A stretch of 39,594 nt of DNA from a virus. The translations under genes and the position numbers were made by a program. The notes below the pieces were generated by a model that saw nothing but the letters and a program-made list of their open reading frames with translations, was not told the origin of the DNA and ran no database searches. Shown piece by piece: positions 30,130 through 39,383 of this stretch; position 1 is the first letter of the stretch; every line of letters begins with the position of its first letter. The DNA is taken from positions 1-39,594 of the IMG/VR virus record IMGVR_UViG_3300022821_000048. One strand, 5' to 3'.

Positions 30130-30580
30130 AGTACAGACCGAGTTGAGGCAGGCTTATTTAGCTAAATTATCCACGGTAGCAATATCGGGGGTATCAATTC
30201 CATTCTATGATGAAAGGGTAGGAGCTGCACCTGCGCAAATCGGTACTGCAATAGCTTACGGAATTATCACAAACCAAACGGCATCCGATATAATGATAAA
30301 ATGCGGTTTTTATCAGGACTGCTCAATTACAGTTGATATCGTGACTAAGTTTCCAAAGCAAAAAGGTGGTAAGCTATTATCAGAGCAAATCTCAAATGAG
30401 GTTTTGCAATTACTGAGAACGGGAAGCACGTTGGATTACCCAACAATGGATAACTTTCAAATCGTAACTGTTCGAAAAACGTTAGACAGAGGATTAACCG
30501 AGGACAACGTAGCCGATTCGGTATATCGCAAAATATTAATATTTACACATAAAATTAAACAGATTTCAACAACCACTTAA
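30122..30580 (+). CDS. Tail completion/terminator protein (DUF3168-like)
   Basis: A 152-residue protein with an N-terminal helix, SIPFYDERVGAAPAQIG and SITVDIVTKFPKQKGGKLLS, as in tail terminator proteins that cap the tail tube. It sits immediately before the major tail protein. The family match is by pattern and order. Confidence 0.65.
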   Translation: MFEVQTELRQAYLAKLSTVAISGVSIPFYDERVGAAPAQIGTAIAYGIITNQTASDIMIKCGFYQDCSITVDIVTKFPKQKGGKLLSEQISNEVLQLLRTGSTLDYPTMDNFQIVTVRKTLDRGLTEDNVADSVYRKILIFTHKIKQISTTT

Positions 30581-30590
30581 ATAAATAATT

Positions 30591-31022
30591 ATGGCAACTT
30601 TTGTAAACGGGGATGACAGCATCCTATCAATTCTAAGGGCAGGTGATTACGTTCCAATCGCTTGCTTAACTTCTAACGGCACATCTGAAAATGTGACCTT
30701 TAATGAAGTGCAAACTAAATGTGATCCGGGAGTAATTCAGGTTACGCCAAATGCTTATAGCTATTCTAAATCATTGGAAGGTTTGCTAACAGATACAACC
30801 TCCGCTGGGGGTAATACTGCTTTAGCTTCTTGGGATTACCTGAAAGGCCTTGAGAGGGCAAAGACTTTGATTTATTGGAAAGAAGAAATCGGAAGCCCTG
30901 CATTTGTTACTGAATATGGAGAGGGGTATTTTGAAAGTTTAGATATGACTGCTGCTGCTGGTGAAAATATTACTTTCACAGGGTCAATTAAAGGTAACGG
31001 AGAGATTTCACAAACTACCTAA
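30591..31022 (+). CDS. Major tail protein
   Basis: A 143-residue tube subunit: PIACLTSNGTSENVTF, SLEGLLTDTTSAGGNTAL and ENITFTGSIKGNGEI are typical of small TP901-1-like tail tube proteins. It precedes the chaperones and the tape measure, as expected. A related protein is encoded at 35428-35871. Confidence 0.8.
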   Translation: MATFVNGDDSILSILRAGDYVPIACLTSNGTSENVTFNEVQTKCDPGVIQVTPNAYSYSKSLEGLLTDTTSAGGNTALASWDYLKGLERAKTLIYWKEEIGSPAFVTEYGEGYFESLDMTAAAGENITFTGSIKGNGEISQTT

Positions 31023-31025
31023 TTT

Positions 31026-31424
31026 ATGGCAGAGATTTTTAAACTACCTGTAAGAACGGGAGTTGATAGTTCAGGGAATCCAATTTTTTCTGATATGGAT
31101 TTCCATTGCGGAACTTATGCGACTGAAAAGACGCTTGAAACAATGGGTATTTTATTGTCCGATATTGGTAACGCTTTAGATCAGAAATTCGTGCCTACTA
31201 TTCGGCATTTTATTTACTTTTCGGCGAAGGATGCTCAAAGGTTAAAGACTGAAAAAGGACAAGCGATTGATTTTCCTTATGATCCTGACGATGTATATGA
31301 TTGGTTAGACGAATGGGGAGGCGGTAATTCTGAAAAGGTGGGTGAGTTTACGGCTAAGTTGCTAAGTGCTTTAGGTGGCACTCAGGAAGGTACAGAACAA
31401 AAAAAAAGCAAGGAGATAGCCTAA
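31026..31424 (+). CDS. Tail assembly chaperone, short form (gpG-like)
   Basis: A 132-residue acidic protein ending EQKKSKEIA. It lies between the tail tube and tape measure genes. Near its end is a run of nine A residues (31399-31407), at which a -1 frameshift would give the longer form to 31738. It keeps the tape measure soluble during tail assembly. Confidence 0.8.
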   Translation: MAEIFKLPVRTGVDSSGNPIFSDMDFHCGTYATEKTLETMGILLSDIGNALDQKFVPTIRHFIYFSAKDAQRLKTEKGQAIDFPYDPDDVYDWLDEWGGGNSEKVGEFTAKLLSALGGTQEGTEQKKSKEIA

Positions 31425-31738
31425 AGTTAATTTGGAAATCTGACATTTTACAGGTTGCAGTTGGTGAGATAGGGTTAACGTATGATTATTTTTATAGCTT
31501 ATCGCTTGCAGAGTACTATATTATTTTAGATGGGTATAGAGCAAAGCAATTAGAGGAGTTAAAAACAATCAGATGGCAAACTTGGCAAATAGTAAGGCAT
31601 AATCCATTTCTAAAAACACCGCCTGCAAGTCCTGACAAGTTACTGAAATTTGCAGATGAGGAGGAAGCGGACGAGCAAAGAACACAAAAGGCAGCGGAAA
31701 AATTAAAAGAAGCAATTAAAAACCATGGCAGACGCTGA
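31026..31738 (+). CDS. Tail assembly chaperone, frameshifted long form (gpG-T-like)
   Basis: A -1 shift at the A-run gives about 237 residues. The added part starts KQGDSLKLIWKSDILQVAVG, contains RWQTWQIVRHNPFLKTPP and ends EAIKNHGRR, stopping at TGA 31736-31738. This extension has no good start codon of its own but a fully open, coding-looking frame, just as in lambda G/GT. It overlaps the tape measure start by 14 bases. Confidence 0.85.
31399..31408 (+). other. Slippery site for -1 ribosomal frameshift
   Basis: Nine A residues followed by G, read as CAA AAA AAA AGC in frame 0; slipping one base back yields AAG CAA and enters the open downstream frame. Zero-frame termination is at 31422-31424, 14 bases after the run. 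Confidence 0.8.
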
Positions 31739-33467
31739 ATTAAAAGTACGGATAGATGCGGAGATAGGTAATTTCTCAAGTAAACTTAAAAAGGGTGAGC
31801 AGGATTTATCTAATTTTTCGGGTAAGGTTAGCGCCGACTTAAAAAAGACTGCCGCAAGTGCCGCAAGTGTTTCAGCTCAGTTAGGGGGATCTGTTGCAAA
31901 AGGATCTAATCAGGCTGCTTTTGCATTGACTAACTTAGGCAGAGTTGCTCAAGATGCGCCTTTTGGTTTCATTGGTATCCAAAACAACTTGAATCCCTTG
32001 CTTGAGTCATTTCAAAGATTAAAGAAAGAAACAGGCTCTGCTGGGTCAGCGTTAAAGGCTTTAGGTGGTTCATTGCTTGGTGCAGGCGGTTTAGGTCTTG
32101 CATTATCGGTTGTTAGTGCTGGAATACTTTTATATCAGCAATATCAGCAAAAGGCAAATAAAACTGTCAAGGAGGCTAAAACTAGCGCAGATGAATATGC
32201 CAATTCATTAGGTCAGGTACAGAGAGCGCAGTTAGTGGGTGCGCAATCTGCTGCACAGGAAACAACTACGCTTAATTTATTATTTAAGCAATATCAAAAT
32301 GGAGCGCTTTCATTAGATAAAAGGAAGTCAGCCTACAATGAGATTCAAAGGTTATACCCTGCCTATTTTGGGAATATAAAATTTGAACAGGAAGCTTCTA
32401 TAAAAACAAAAGATGCATATGATAAATTAACTACTTCAATATTAGCTACTGCAAGAGCAAGAGCTGCAGGGGATTTAATTACTAAGAATTCTCAACGGCA
32501 ATTAGAGAATGAGCAAAAGATAATTGATTTAACAACTGCAGGAGATAAAGCAAAAATAACAACGGCAAAAGCATTGCAAGCAGCAAAAGTAGCTGGTGGT
32601 GAATTAGGTCAAGCTAAAGCAGATTTGGCATTAACAGATTCTTTGCGAAATCAAAGTGAAATACAGAAACAAATAAATAATTTAAAGACAGATTCTAATA
32701 TCCTTAGAGATAAGAATTTGCAGCTTGAAAAGTCTGTTAATACAGAGCTTGAAAAAGGGGCGGTTTTATCAGGTAGTTTAGGAGGTGATAGGTTAAAGAA
32801 AGTAGACGAGGCTAAATTTGCACGCGAAAAAAAGATAGGCATTGAACGGTTAAACTCTTTAGATACTTTCTTAGCTAAATATAGAGCTACTGAGGCGTTA
32901 ATCAATAAAACACCTTTAATCGGTTTGCCTCCCGATATTACAACAAGGTTAACCGAGCCATTAACAACTTTTTCAGATTATGTAAAAGGTGATATTTTGC
33001 CAAATCTCGGAAGCTCATTTAAAACTTTCTTTGATGATATTTTAATGAATGGTAAGTTTTCCTTTGCCTCATTGGGGAAAAGCATAATAAGTACGTTTGC
33101 ATCCGTTTTGGCGAGTGAGGCCACTACGGGGATATTAGGTCTTTTAGGAGATAAAGGAGCACAAAAGAAAGGAAATCTATTTAGTACAGTTGGTAAGGCT
33201 TTGGGTATTGGTGGGAAAGGGCTTGGTGCTTTAGGTGGTATTTTGGGAGGTGTTGGTATTGCAGTTGCCGGGGCTTCATTGTTAGGTGGATTATTCAAAA
33301 AGAAACAACCAACACCACAGCCTGCATACAGCACAAGCACAGCCACAACTTCATCAGCTTCATCCGTAGATTTTGGGGGAGGTCGCGTAGTGTTTGAAAT
33401 ATCGGGCGTTAACTTAGTAGGTGTTCTAAATCGTGCAGGGGCTAAACTTCAAAGATTCGGGCCATGA
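31725..33467 (+). CDS. Tail tape measure protein
   Basis: A 580-residue helical, Ala/Gly/Lys-rich protein. A coiled N-terminal part is followed by hydrophobic segments (LLGAGGLGLALSVVSAGIL near 125, and ALGGILGGVGIAVAGASLLG near 515) and a Thr/Ser-rich linker before a small C-terminal domain. It sets tail length and passes through the tube. At about 1.5 angstroms per residue it predicts a tail near 90 nm. The end overlaps the tail tip gene by ATGA. Confidence 0.85.
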   Translation: MADAELKVRIDAEIGNFSSKLKKGEQDLSNFSGKVSADLKKTAASAASVSAQLGGSVAKGSNQAAFALTNLGRVAQDAPFGFIGIQNNLNPLLESFQRLKKETGSAGSALKALGGSLLGAGGLGLALSVVSAGILLYQQYQQKANKTVKEAKTSADEYANSLGQVQRAQLVGAQSAAQETTTLNLLFKQYQNGALSLDKRKSAYNEIQRLYPAYFGNIKFEQEASIKTKDAYDKLTTSILATARARAAGDLITKNSQRQLENEQKIIDLTTAGDKAKITTAKALQAAKVAGGELGQAKADLALTDSLRNQSEIQKQINNLKTDSNILRDKNLQLEKSVNTELEKGAVLSGSLGGDRLKKVDEAKFAREKKIGIERLNSLDTFLAKYRATEALINKTPLIGLPPDITTRLTEPLTTFSDYVKGDILPNLGSSFKTFFDDILMNGKFSFASLGKSIISTFASVLASEATTGILGLLGDKGAQKKGNLFSTVGKALGIGGKGLGALGGILGGVGIAVAGASLLGGLFKKKQPTPQPAYSTSTATTSSASSVDFGGGRVVFEISGVNLVGVLNRAGAKLQRFGP

Positions 33468-35431
33468 TTTACAACCTTAGATATTATTTTACTTTTTATT
33501 CAGATCGAGATAAGCGCAACCCGTTGGTTATTGATGAGTATCTATGTAATATATCAGAACTTGACGGAGTGGATGCCTCAGAGGAAATCGAAGCACAGGA
33601 AAGCCCGATTATCATTGACTATAATAATAGCTCAGATAATAAGATGCAGCCATTACGAGGTTCTGAATGTACGTTAAATCTAATCGCTACCGAAAACTTC
33701 CAATTACAAGACCTTTACACAGAGAATGAACAAAAGTGGTTAGTTGAAATTTACCGTAATGCTTCATTAATTTGGTCGGGTTTCATTATTCCTGATGGGT
33801 GCCAAGAATCCTTTGCTTTCACACCTTACACGATTCAAGTTAATGCAGTTGATGGATTAGGATTAATTAAGAATCTTTCCTATGTTCAAAACGATGGTAA
33901 CTTTTGGTTAGGCAAACAATCATTTTTAGAGGTTATTTATAACTGCCTTAATCGTTTAGCCTATCCTTCAATCGTAATTAATACTTGCGTAAATATCTAC
34001 CCTTCATCTTACACGCCTTCAGATACTTTAGACCCTTTAAATACTACTTTTGTCGATGCTCAAAGGTTCCTGAAAGACGATGAGATTAACCCTATGAACT
34101 GCCAGGAGGTTATGGATTCTATTCTAAAGCAATGGACTGCATGCATCATTCAATCAGAGGGTGAGTGGTATATTTATAGGCCAAATGAAGCAGCTTTATC
34201 AGATACTTTAGTTTTCAGGTCATATACAGATAATGTTTATACGGGTACGGTTTCTAAAAACATTAAACAAATTTTAGGGGGCTATTCTCAAGGCTTAATT
34301 ATTGCACCTTACTTCCATATTCTGACTGATCAGTTAAGCATGATTGAACGGGCTTATAAAAATGTTTCAATGTCTTATAAGTATGGAGTAAAGCAGAATC
34401 CTGATGAAGAGTTAGACAATCCGACTTTTGCAGGTTTTTCGCGCGGGTGTGTTGGTGATCCTGCTCTGCCTTGTGATGATGTAACTATACCTGGATGGAC
34501 TAAAACCGGGGTTATGTTTTTAGGTACTTATTTATCGGGTGGGTTAATATTCTACTCTGATTTAGGCACTTATCCGACACTAACAAATTATTATGAGAAC
34601 GATAATTTAGTACCTGTAACCTTTAATTCAAGCGTTCAAAATTATGTAAAGTTTGTAATTGATTATGAAAATCCAGCCTTTATAAATGGTACGGATATGA
34701 ACTTTGTTATTAGCTTAACAGATGGCTCAATTGTTTGGTATCTTCAAGCAGATGGGAGCTGGGCAATTACGGCAGTTGAGCCGGGGATTAATTATTATTC
34801 TCTACGATCTTTATCTGGAACAACAGGAAGTGCAACCATAACAACTAATACCGTACCATCAAGCGGAAATATTACATTCCGCATTTTAGCGCCTTCGGGA
34901 ACAGTTGAGAATATTGTATATACTTCAATTTCTGCAAAAGTATATTTAGATTTAGGTGTTCAGGTTGGGGAGATTCATATAGCAACGCAAACAGGAGAAT
35001 TCAGTTTTGTGCCTGACACCATTGATGTTTTTACGGGGGATAGCGTTTCATCCCTATATCTCGGTGCAATCTACGAAAGCGATGAAACAACACTAACTGC
35101 ATTATGGAATCGCAGAGGGATAGCAGAATCGGGATTAGCAAACACCTATGCAGTAAGTAAACCGTTTTTAAGGCTTGCAGTTGAGGAACTTCAAAGAATG
35201 TACGCAGGCCCTTTTGTAAAGTTTGAGGGATCTGTTTTTAATTATTTCAATCCTTTATCTTTGTTTGAAATTGATTTAGTAACGGGCAGGTTTATGCCGG
35301 TATCTTTACGTTATGATTTACAAGCGAATATCTGTAAAATGGTTCAAACAAGAATCGCAAATACAGAGATTACAATGGATTACACATTAGAGCCTGATTA
35401 CGGAGAAACTACTAAAGTGACTGTAAAATGA
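33464..35431 (+). CDS. Tail tip/distal tail protein
   Basis: A 655-residue protein placed right after the tape measure. The N-terminal 230 residues are beta-rich (NLIATENFQLQDLYTENEQK and SGFIIPDGCQESFAFTPYTI) with the look of baseplate hub or distal tail proteins. The middle has SFTV-like beta segments that may bind carbohydrate. It probably forms the tip that contacts the cell. The exact family is not certain. Confidence 0.7.
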   Translation: MIYNLRYYFTFYSDRDKRNPLVIDEYLCNISELDGVDASEEIEAQESPIIIDYNNSSDNKMQPLRGSECTLNLIATENFQLQDLYTENEQKWLVEIYRNASLIWSGFIIPDGCQESFAFTPYTIQVNAVDGLGLIKNLSYVQNDGNFWLGKQSFLEVIYNCLNRLAYPSIVINTCVNIYPSSYTPSDTLDPLNTTFVDAQRFLKDDEINPMNCQEVMDSILKQWTACIIQSEGEWYIYRPNEAALSDTLVFRSYTDNVYTGTVSKNIKQILGGYSQGLIIAPYFHILTDQLSMIERAYKNVSMSYKYGVKQNPDEELDNPTFAGFSRGCVGDPALPCDDVTIPGWTKTGVMFLGTYLSGGLIFYSDLGTYPTLTNYYENDNLVPVTFNSSVQNYVKFVIDYENPAFINGTDMNFVISLTDGSIVWYLQADGSWAITAVEPGINYYSLRSLSGTTGSATITTNTVPSSGNITFRILAPSGTVENIVYTSISAKVYLDLGVQVGEIHIATQTGEFSFVPDTIDVFTGDSVSSLYLGAIYESDETTLTALWNRRGIAESGLANTYAVSKPFLRLAVEELQRMYAGPFVKFEGSVFNYFNPLSLFEIDLVTGRFMPVSLRYDLQANICKMVQTRIANTEITMDYTLEPDYGETTKVTVK

Positions 35432-35871
35432 TGAATGGGAATGATTGCATATTATATTGGAATGACGAGCCTATTGCGTGCCTTACATCAAATGGTTTAA
35501 GCGAGGCGGTGACTTTCATTAATACGGCAAAGAGAACGCAATCAGGGGCTTTAAAATCGCTCCCTTTGGCAAACTCTTACCAAATCAGTTTCGAGGCGGT
35601 TATGGTTTCCGATTTAGGTATGTCATGGGATGATTTAGCAATATTAACAAGAGCGCAAGTAATTGGGGGATGGGAGATGACAGGCACTAATGACTCAGGG
35701 CTTGGATTTCTTTCTAATCTCGAAATAGTGTCAAATTCGGGCGGAATTATTACATTTACGGGAGCAATTATAGGCTTTGGTGAAATTATACCGACTGATT
35801 TAGATCAAAACGTATGGTATCAAGACGTAGATACTTACGTAGATAACGGAGTTTATGTATTTGTAAATTAA
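35428..35871 (+). CDS. Major-tail-protein-like paralogue
   Basis: A 147-residue protein whose start resembles the tail tube subunit at 30591: PIACLTSNGLSEAVTF against PIACLTSNGTSENVTF, and later IITFTGAIIGFGEI against ITFTGSIKGNGEI. The pattern suggests duplication and use in the tail tip. It overlaps the tip gene by ATGA. Confidence 0.75.
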   Translation: MMNGNDCILYWNDEPIACLTSNGLSEAVTFINTAKRTQSGALKSLPLANSYQISFEAVMVSDLGMSWDDLAILTRAQVIGGWEMTGTNDSGLGFLSNLEIVSNSGGIITFTGAIIGFGEIIPTDLDQNVWYQDVDTYVDNGVYVFVN

Positions 35872-35876
35872 ATATT

Positions 35877-36194
35877 ATGCCAGTAGTTGGAATATATACA
35901 AAAGATTTTCCAGCATTCTCAGGAACGCTGGCAGATACGACCTTAATAGTAGTTGCTGAAACAGGTAATGCAGTTACATACCGTACTACTATTGGAGCGT
36001 TACGTGACTTATCAATCGTTCTAAATGCAACAACGGCAGAGTTAAGCGTAGATGAATTAAATGCAGCGTACCCGAATGCCGAAGCTCCTTTTCAGGTAGT
36101 ATGCGAATCAATTACAGATAATCCATTAATATACATAAAAGGCTCTTTAAGTTGGTATAGCATCCCACTTGGAGGCGTAGCAGCAACGACATGA
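35877..36194 (+). CDS. 105-residue tail-associated hypothetical protein
   Basis: Beta-rich, Thr/Ala-rich (PAFSGTLADTTLIVVAETGN and TYRTTIGALRDLS), a style typical of fibre-attachment or baseplate wedge proteins. It ends in an ATGA overlap with the fibre gene. Role inferred from position. Confidence 0.6.
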   Translation: MPVVGIYTKDFPAFSGTLADTTLIVVAETGNAVTYRTTIGALRDLSIVLNATTAELSVDELNAAYPNAEAPFQVVCESITDNPLIYIKGSLSWYSIPLGGVAATT

Positions 36195-38746
36195 AAAAAC
36201 TAATCTTTTTAATCTTATTATTGCCTCTTTTCGCACAGGCTCAAACGACCTACCAATTAAATTACGATTCGATACGGGTTGGTAAAACCGCAGGAACGGG
36301 CGGAACTTCGCTATACGGGAAAGTCTACCTAAAAAATGTATCACTTGGCTTGGTATCAGATAGTATTTTGGTAGTTCGTAATGGAAGGATATTTAAGGTG
36401 CTTAAAACTAACGGAACGGTAACTTCGGTTGCAGCCTTGACTTTAGGCACAAGTGGAACAGATTTATCTTCAACAGTAGCCACAGGCACAACAACGCCAG
36501 TCATAACCCTAAATGTACCTACGTCTTCGGCAGCTAATCGGGGCGCTTTGAGTGCCGCTGATTGGACAACCTTTAATAATAAAACCTCAAATACAGGAAC
36601 AGTCACATCTGTATCAGGAACTTCCCCTATATCAGTTGCAACTAGCACAACAACGCCTGTTATAAGTATGACAGCAGCAAGTGCGGCAAATGAGGGGTAT
36701 GTTACTACTGGAACGCAGACGATTGCAGGAGCAAAGACGTTTAATTCTACAATTGTCGGGAGCGTTAACGGCAATTCAGCAACAGTAACCACCAACGCAA
36801 ATCTAACAGGAGTGGTCACATCAGTGGGCAACGCTACATCTTTAGGCTCTTTCACATCTGCAAATCTTTCAACCGCTTTAACAGATGAAACAGGAACAGG
36901 GAATGCGGTTTTTTCAGCTTCTCCAACTTTAACTGGAACGGTAACAGGGGCTGCCGCCAATTTCAGCGGAAATGTTGGCGTAGGAATCGCAAGTCCTTCT
37001 GATAGGCTTGTTGTTGTTGGAGCTACAAATAACACAGGTTTTGAATTTGGGAACGGTGCGACAAATTTAGCAACCCTTCAAATATACGATAGGGTTGCAG
37101 CAACTTACAGAAATTGGACTACTAACTCGCTTTCATATATTTGGAACGTTAACGGGGCGAGTACTGGGATGGGGTTATCAAGTGCAGCAGTTTTAAATTT
37201 ACAAAGTTTAGCTGGCTCTGGTGATGTTTTGACTTCTGCAAATAATTCAGGTATTGTCGGAAAAGTAACAATTGGGTCTGGTCTTTCTTTATCGGCAGGT
37301 ACATTAACTGCAACGGGTGGAAGTGCTGGCACTATAACAGGAAGCGGAACGGCTGGTAAATTGGCAAAGTTCAATTCTGCTTCTGATATTGGCGATGCTT
37401 CAAGTTTAACAATTTCTGGCTCAGATCTGCAAGTTGCAGGTGTAGTTCAAGGGACTGCACTTACATCAACAGTTGCAACAGGAACAGCACCATTAACCGT
37501 CACATCGACAACACCCGTAACTAATCTTAGTATTGGAGGTAGCGCAGCTACTTTAACGACTAATAGGGCGATTTGGGGGAATAATTTCAACGGTTCAGCA
37601 GACGTAAGTGGAGCGATAATAGGAGCGACTACAATAGACGCTTCTTCGGATGTAACGGTAGGAGGGAATCTTTTATTAGGCTCGACAACTCCTGCTGTTA
37701 ATGGAACAGGAATTTTTAAGATTATCAAATCTAATAGTGCAACAAATTGGCAGATTTCTACTAATAACACTCTTTCAGGTGCTTTAGAGCTTACACCATC
37801 AACAGCAGCAGGAGGGAGCACTTTCACTACTCCAGTTATGTATTTAACACCGACAAGCATTGTTGCAAATCAAGCTATAACAGGGGATTTAACGGGCAAC
37901 GCTTCAACAGCCACCGCTTTGCAAACAGCACGTACAATTTCAGGAACTTCATTTGACGGAACGGCAAATATTACCTTAAATAATTCAGGGATAACCAACG
38001 GGGCTGGGTACATCACAAGTTCGGCACTTAGTGGATATGCACCTTTAGCTTCCCCGACTTTTACGGGAACAGTTTCGGGCATAACAGCCGCAATGGTGGG
38101 ACTTGGAAATGTAGATAACACTACGGATGCGGGTAAGCCTGTTTCAACAGCCACTCAAACAGCGTTAGACCTAAAGGCTAATTTGGCAAGTCCAGCCTTG
38201 ACAGGTACACCTACCGCGCCAACTCAAACAGCGGGTGATAATAGTACTAAGATAGCTACTACGGCGTATGTGGACACCAAATTTGCAAGTACATCCAATA
38301 GACAGTTGAAAGATTGGTATGCAGACGCAAACAATGTAAGTACAACGGAAACTGATTTAATGACTTATACAGTGCCGGGTAACACGTTGGTGAATAATGG
38401 GGATAAATTGGCGTTTACATTTTCAGGGATTTTCGCTGCAAATGCAAACGGGAAAACAATAACGGTATATTTCGGAGGAACAACCGTGTTTAATCTGTTT
38501 GTAAGCACTTCAGGAACCTCTTGGGTGATTTCAGGAACAATTTTTAAAGATAGCGCTACTACCTATAGGTACAATGTGACCGATATTTTTGGACCATCGT
38601 TTCAAAGTTGGCGAGAATCTTCTACGGCTGGAACGGTTACTAATTTTACAGGAACAAATGTTTTCAAACTTGCAGCAACAGGCGGAGCATCATCAGATAT
38701 TACAGCACAAATGGGAACTTTAGAATTTAAACCAGCAGCATTATAA
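36191..38746 (+). CDS. Long tail fibre/receptor-binding protein with signal-peptide-like start
   Basis: An 851-residue protein. It begins MKKLIFLILLLPLFAQAQ, a textbook secretion signal (two Lys, hydrophobic core, A-Q-A cleavage site), unexpected for a virion protein. Residues 60-690 carry repeats such as GTVTSVSGTSPISVAT and SPTLTGTVTGAAANFSG, and later SPALTGTPTAPTQTAGDN and TKIATTAYVDTKF, common in fibre shafts. The last 140 residues form a distinct domain (VPGNTLVNNGDKLAFTFSG) likely to bind the receptor. Overlaps occur with the gene before. Confidence 0.8.
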   Translation: MKKLIFLILLLPLFAQAQTTYQLNYDSIRVGKTAGTGGTSLYGKVYLKNVSLGLVSDSILVVRNGRIFKVLKTNGTVTSVAALTLGTSGTDLSSTVATGTTTPVITLNVPTSSAANRGALSAADWTTFNNKTSNTGTVTSVSGTSPISVATSTTTPVISMTAASAANEGYVTTGTQTIAGAKTFNSTIVGSVNGNSATVTTNANLTGVVTSVGNATSLGSFTSANLSTALTDETGTGNAVFSASPTLTGTVTGAAANFSGNVGVGIASPSDRLVVVGATNNTGFEFGNGATNLATLQIYDRVAATYRNWTTNSLSYIWNVNGASTGMGLSSAAVLNLQSLAGSGDVLTSANNSGIVGKVTIGSGLSLSAGTLTATGGSAGTITGSGTAGKLAKFNSASDIGDASSLTISGSDLQVAGVVQGTALTSTVATGTAPLTVTSTTPVTNLSIGGSAATLTTNRAIWGNNFNGSADVSGAIIGATTIDASSDVTVGGNLLLGSTTPAVNGTGIFKIIKSNSATNWQISTNNTLSGALELTPSTAAGGSTFTTPVMYLTPTSIVANQAITGDLTGNASTATALQTARTISGTSFDGTANITLNNSGITNGAGYITSSALSGYAPLASPTFTGTVSGITAAMVGLGNVDNTTDAGKPVSTATQTALDLKANLASPALTGTPTAPTQTAGDNSTKIATTAYVDTKFASTSNRQLKDWYADANNVSTTETDLMTYTVPGNTLVNNGDKLAFTFSGIFAANANGKTITVYFGGTTVFNLFVSTSGTSWVISGTIFKDSATTYRYNVTDIFGPSFQSWRESSTAGTVTNFTGTNVFKLAATGGASSDITAQMGTLEFKPAAL

Positions 38747-38750
38747 AGAA

Positions 38751-38960
38751 ATGACACAAGAACAATTCAACACCGAAATCGAAGTAATCCAAAAACCTAG
38801 AATAGCTGCTATTCCTTTTTTATGGGGAGTGCTTAAAGGATGGGTGTTTAAGAATTGGGAATCTATATTAATATTACTTTTAAAGTTAGCTTTAAGTAAA
38901 TATAAGGGCACTAAATTGGTTGCTTTAATTAGGCAAATTTTAAACGAATTACAAAAATGA
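38751..38960 (+). CDS. 69-residue membrane-associated protein of the lysis block
   Basis: Polar N-terminus (MTQEQFNTEIEVIQKPRIAA), then a hydrophobic/amphipathic segment (FLWGVLKGWVFKNWESILILLLKLALS) and a basic end. It overlaps the next gene by ATGA. Together with it, it may be a holin or spanin-like component. Confidence 0.6.
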   Translation: MTQEQFNTEIEVIQKPRIAAIPFLWGVLKGWVFKNWESILILLLKLALSKYKGTKLVALIRQILNELQK

Positions 38961-39244
38961 CACAAGCAACTAACTTTTTAGAGTTTGGCAATCTTTTATT
39001 GATTATTGGACTCCCTTTGCTGGCTGCCGTAATTGGATTTCTATCCTACCTACGTGGTCATTTTAATCATTTAGCTGAATCCCGTAAAGCAAAAGAGAGG
39101 GAGGTTAATGAAAATAGGGAGATGTATATTAAGATGGTGGTTCAAAACACTATTGACGGGCAAATTAAAGAGATCCACGATATGATTTCAGAACTTGGGA
39201 AACGTATTGATAAACTTTTTGCACTATTGAAGAATGAAAGATGA
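38957..39244 (+). CDS. 95-residue membrane-anchored coiled-coil protein
   Basis: An N-terminal transmembrane helix (NLLLIIGLPLLAAVIGFLSYL) is followed by a long charged helix to the end. This topology resembles inner-membrane spanin subunits or holin partners. It lies two genes before the endolysin and overlaps the next gene by 11 bases. Confidence 0.6.
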   Translation: MTQATNFLEFGNLLLIIGLPLLAAVIGFLSYLRGHFNHLAESRKAKEREVNENREMYIKMVVQNTIDGQIKEIHDMISELGKRIDKLFALLKNER

Positions 39245-39383
39245 AATATTAAGAATGAGTGAGAATATTACTAAATTATCAGATTACTTTTTGGAACTCA
39301 AGTCCGAAAATACTAATCTAAAAAATGAAAATGAACGACTTAAAGAGGAAATTCAGATGTTATTAAATGAGATAAATAAATGA
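39234..39383 (+). CDS. 49-residue coiled-coil protein
   Basis: Begins MKDEILRMSENITKLSDYF and continues as a Leu/Asn/Glu helix with heptad spacing (LKSENTNLKNENERLKEEIQ), a leucine-zipper-like coil. Its stop overlaps the endolysin start as ATGA (39380-39383), which fixes the endolysin start. Confidence 0.65.
   Translation: MKDEILRMSENITKLSDYFLELKSENTNLKNENERLKEEIQMLLNEINK

Noticed and set aside
36325-37035. Long minus-strand open frame of 236 codons within the fibre gene
   Set aside because: It is a shadow of the repetitive fibre gene on the other strand; its Val/Pro/Thr-rich product arises from the repeated codons. Similar shadows lie at 37447-37860 and 37870-38154.
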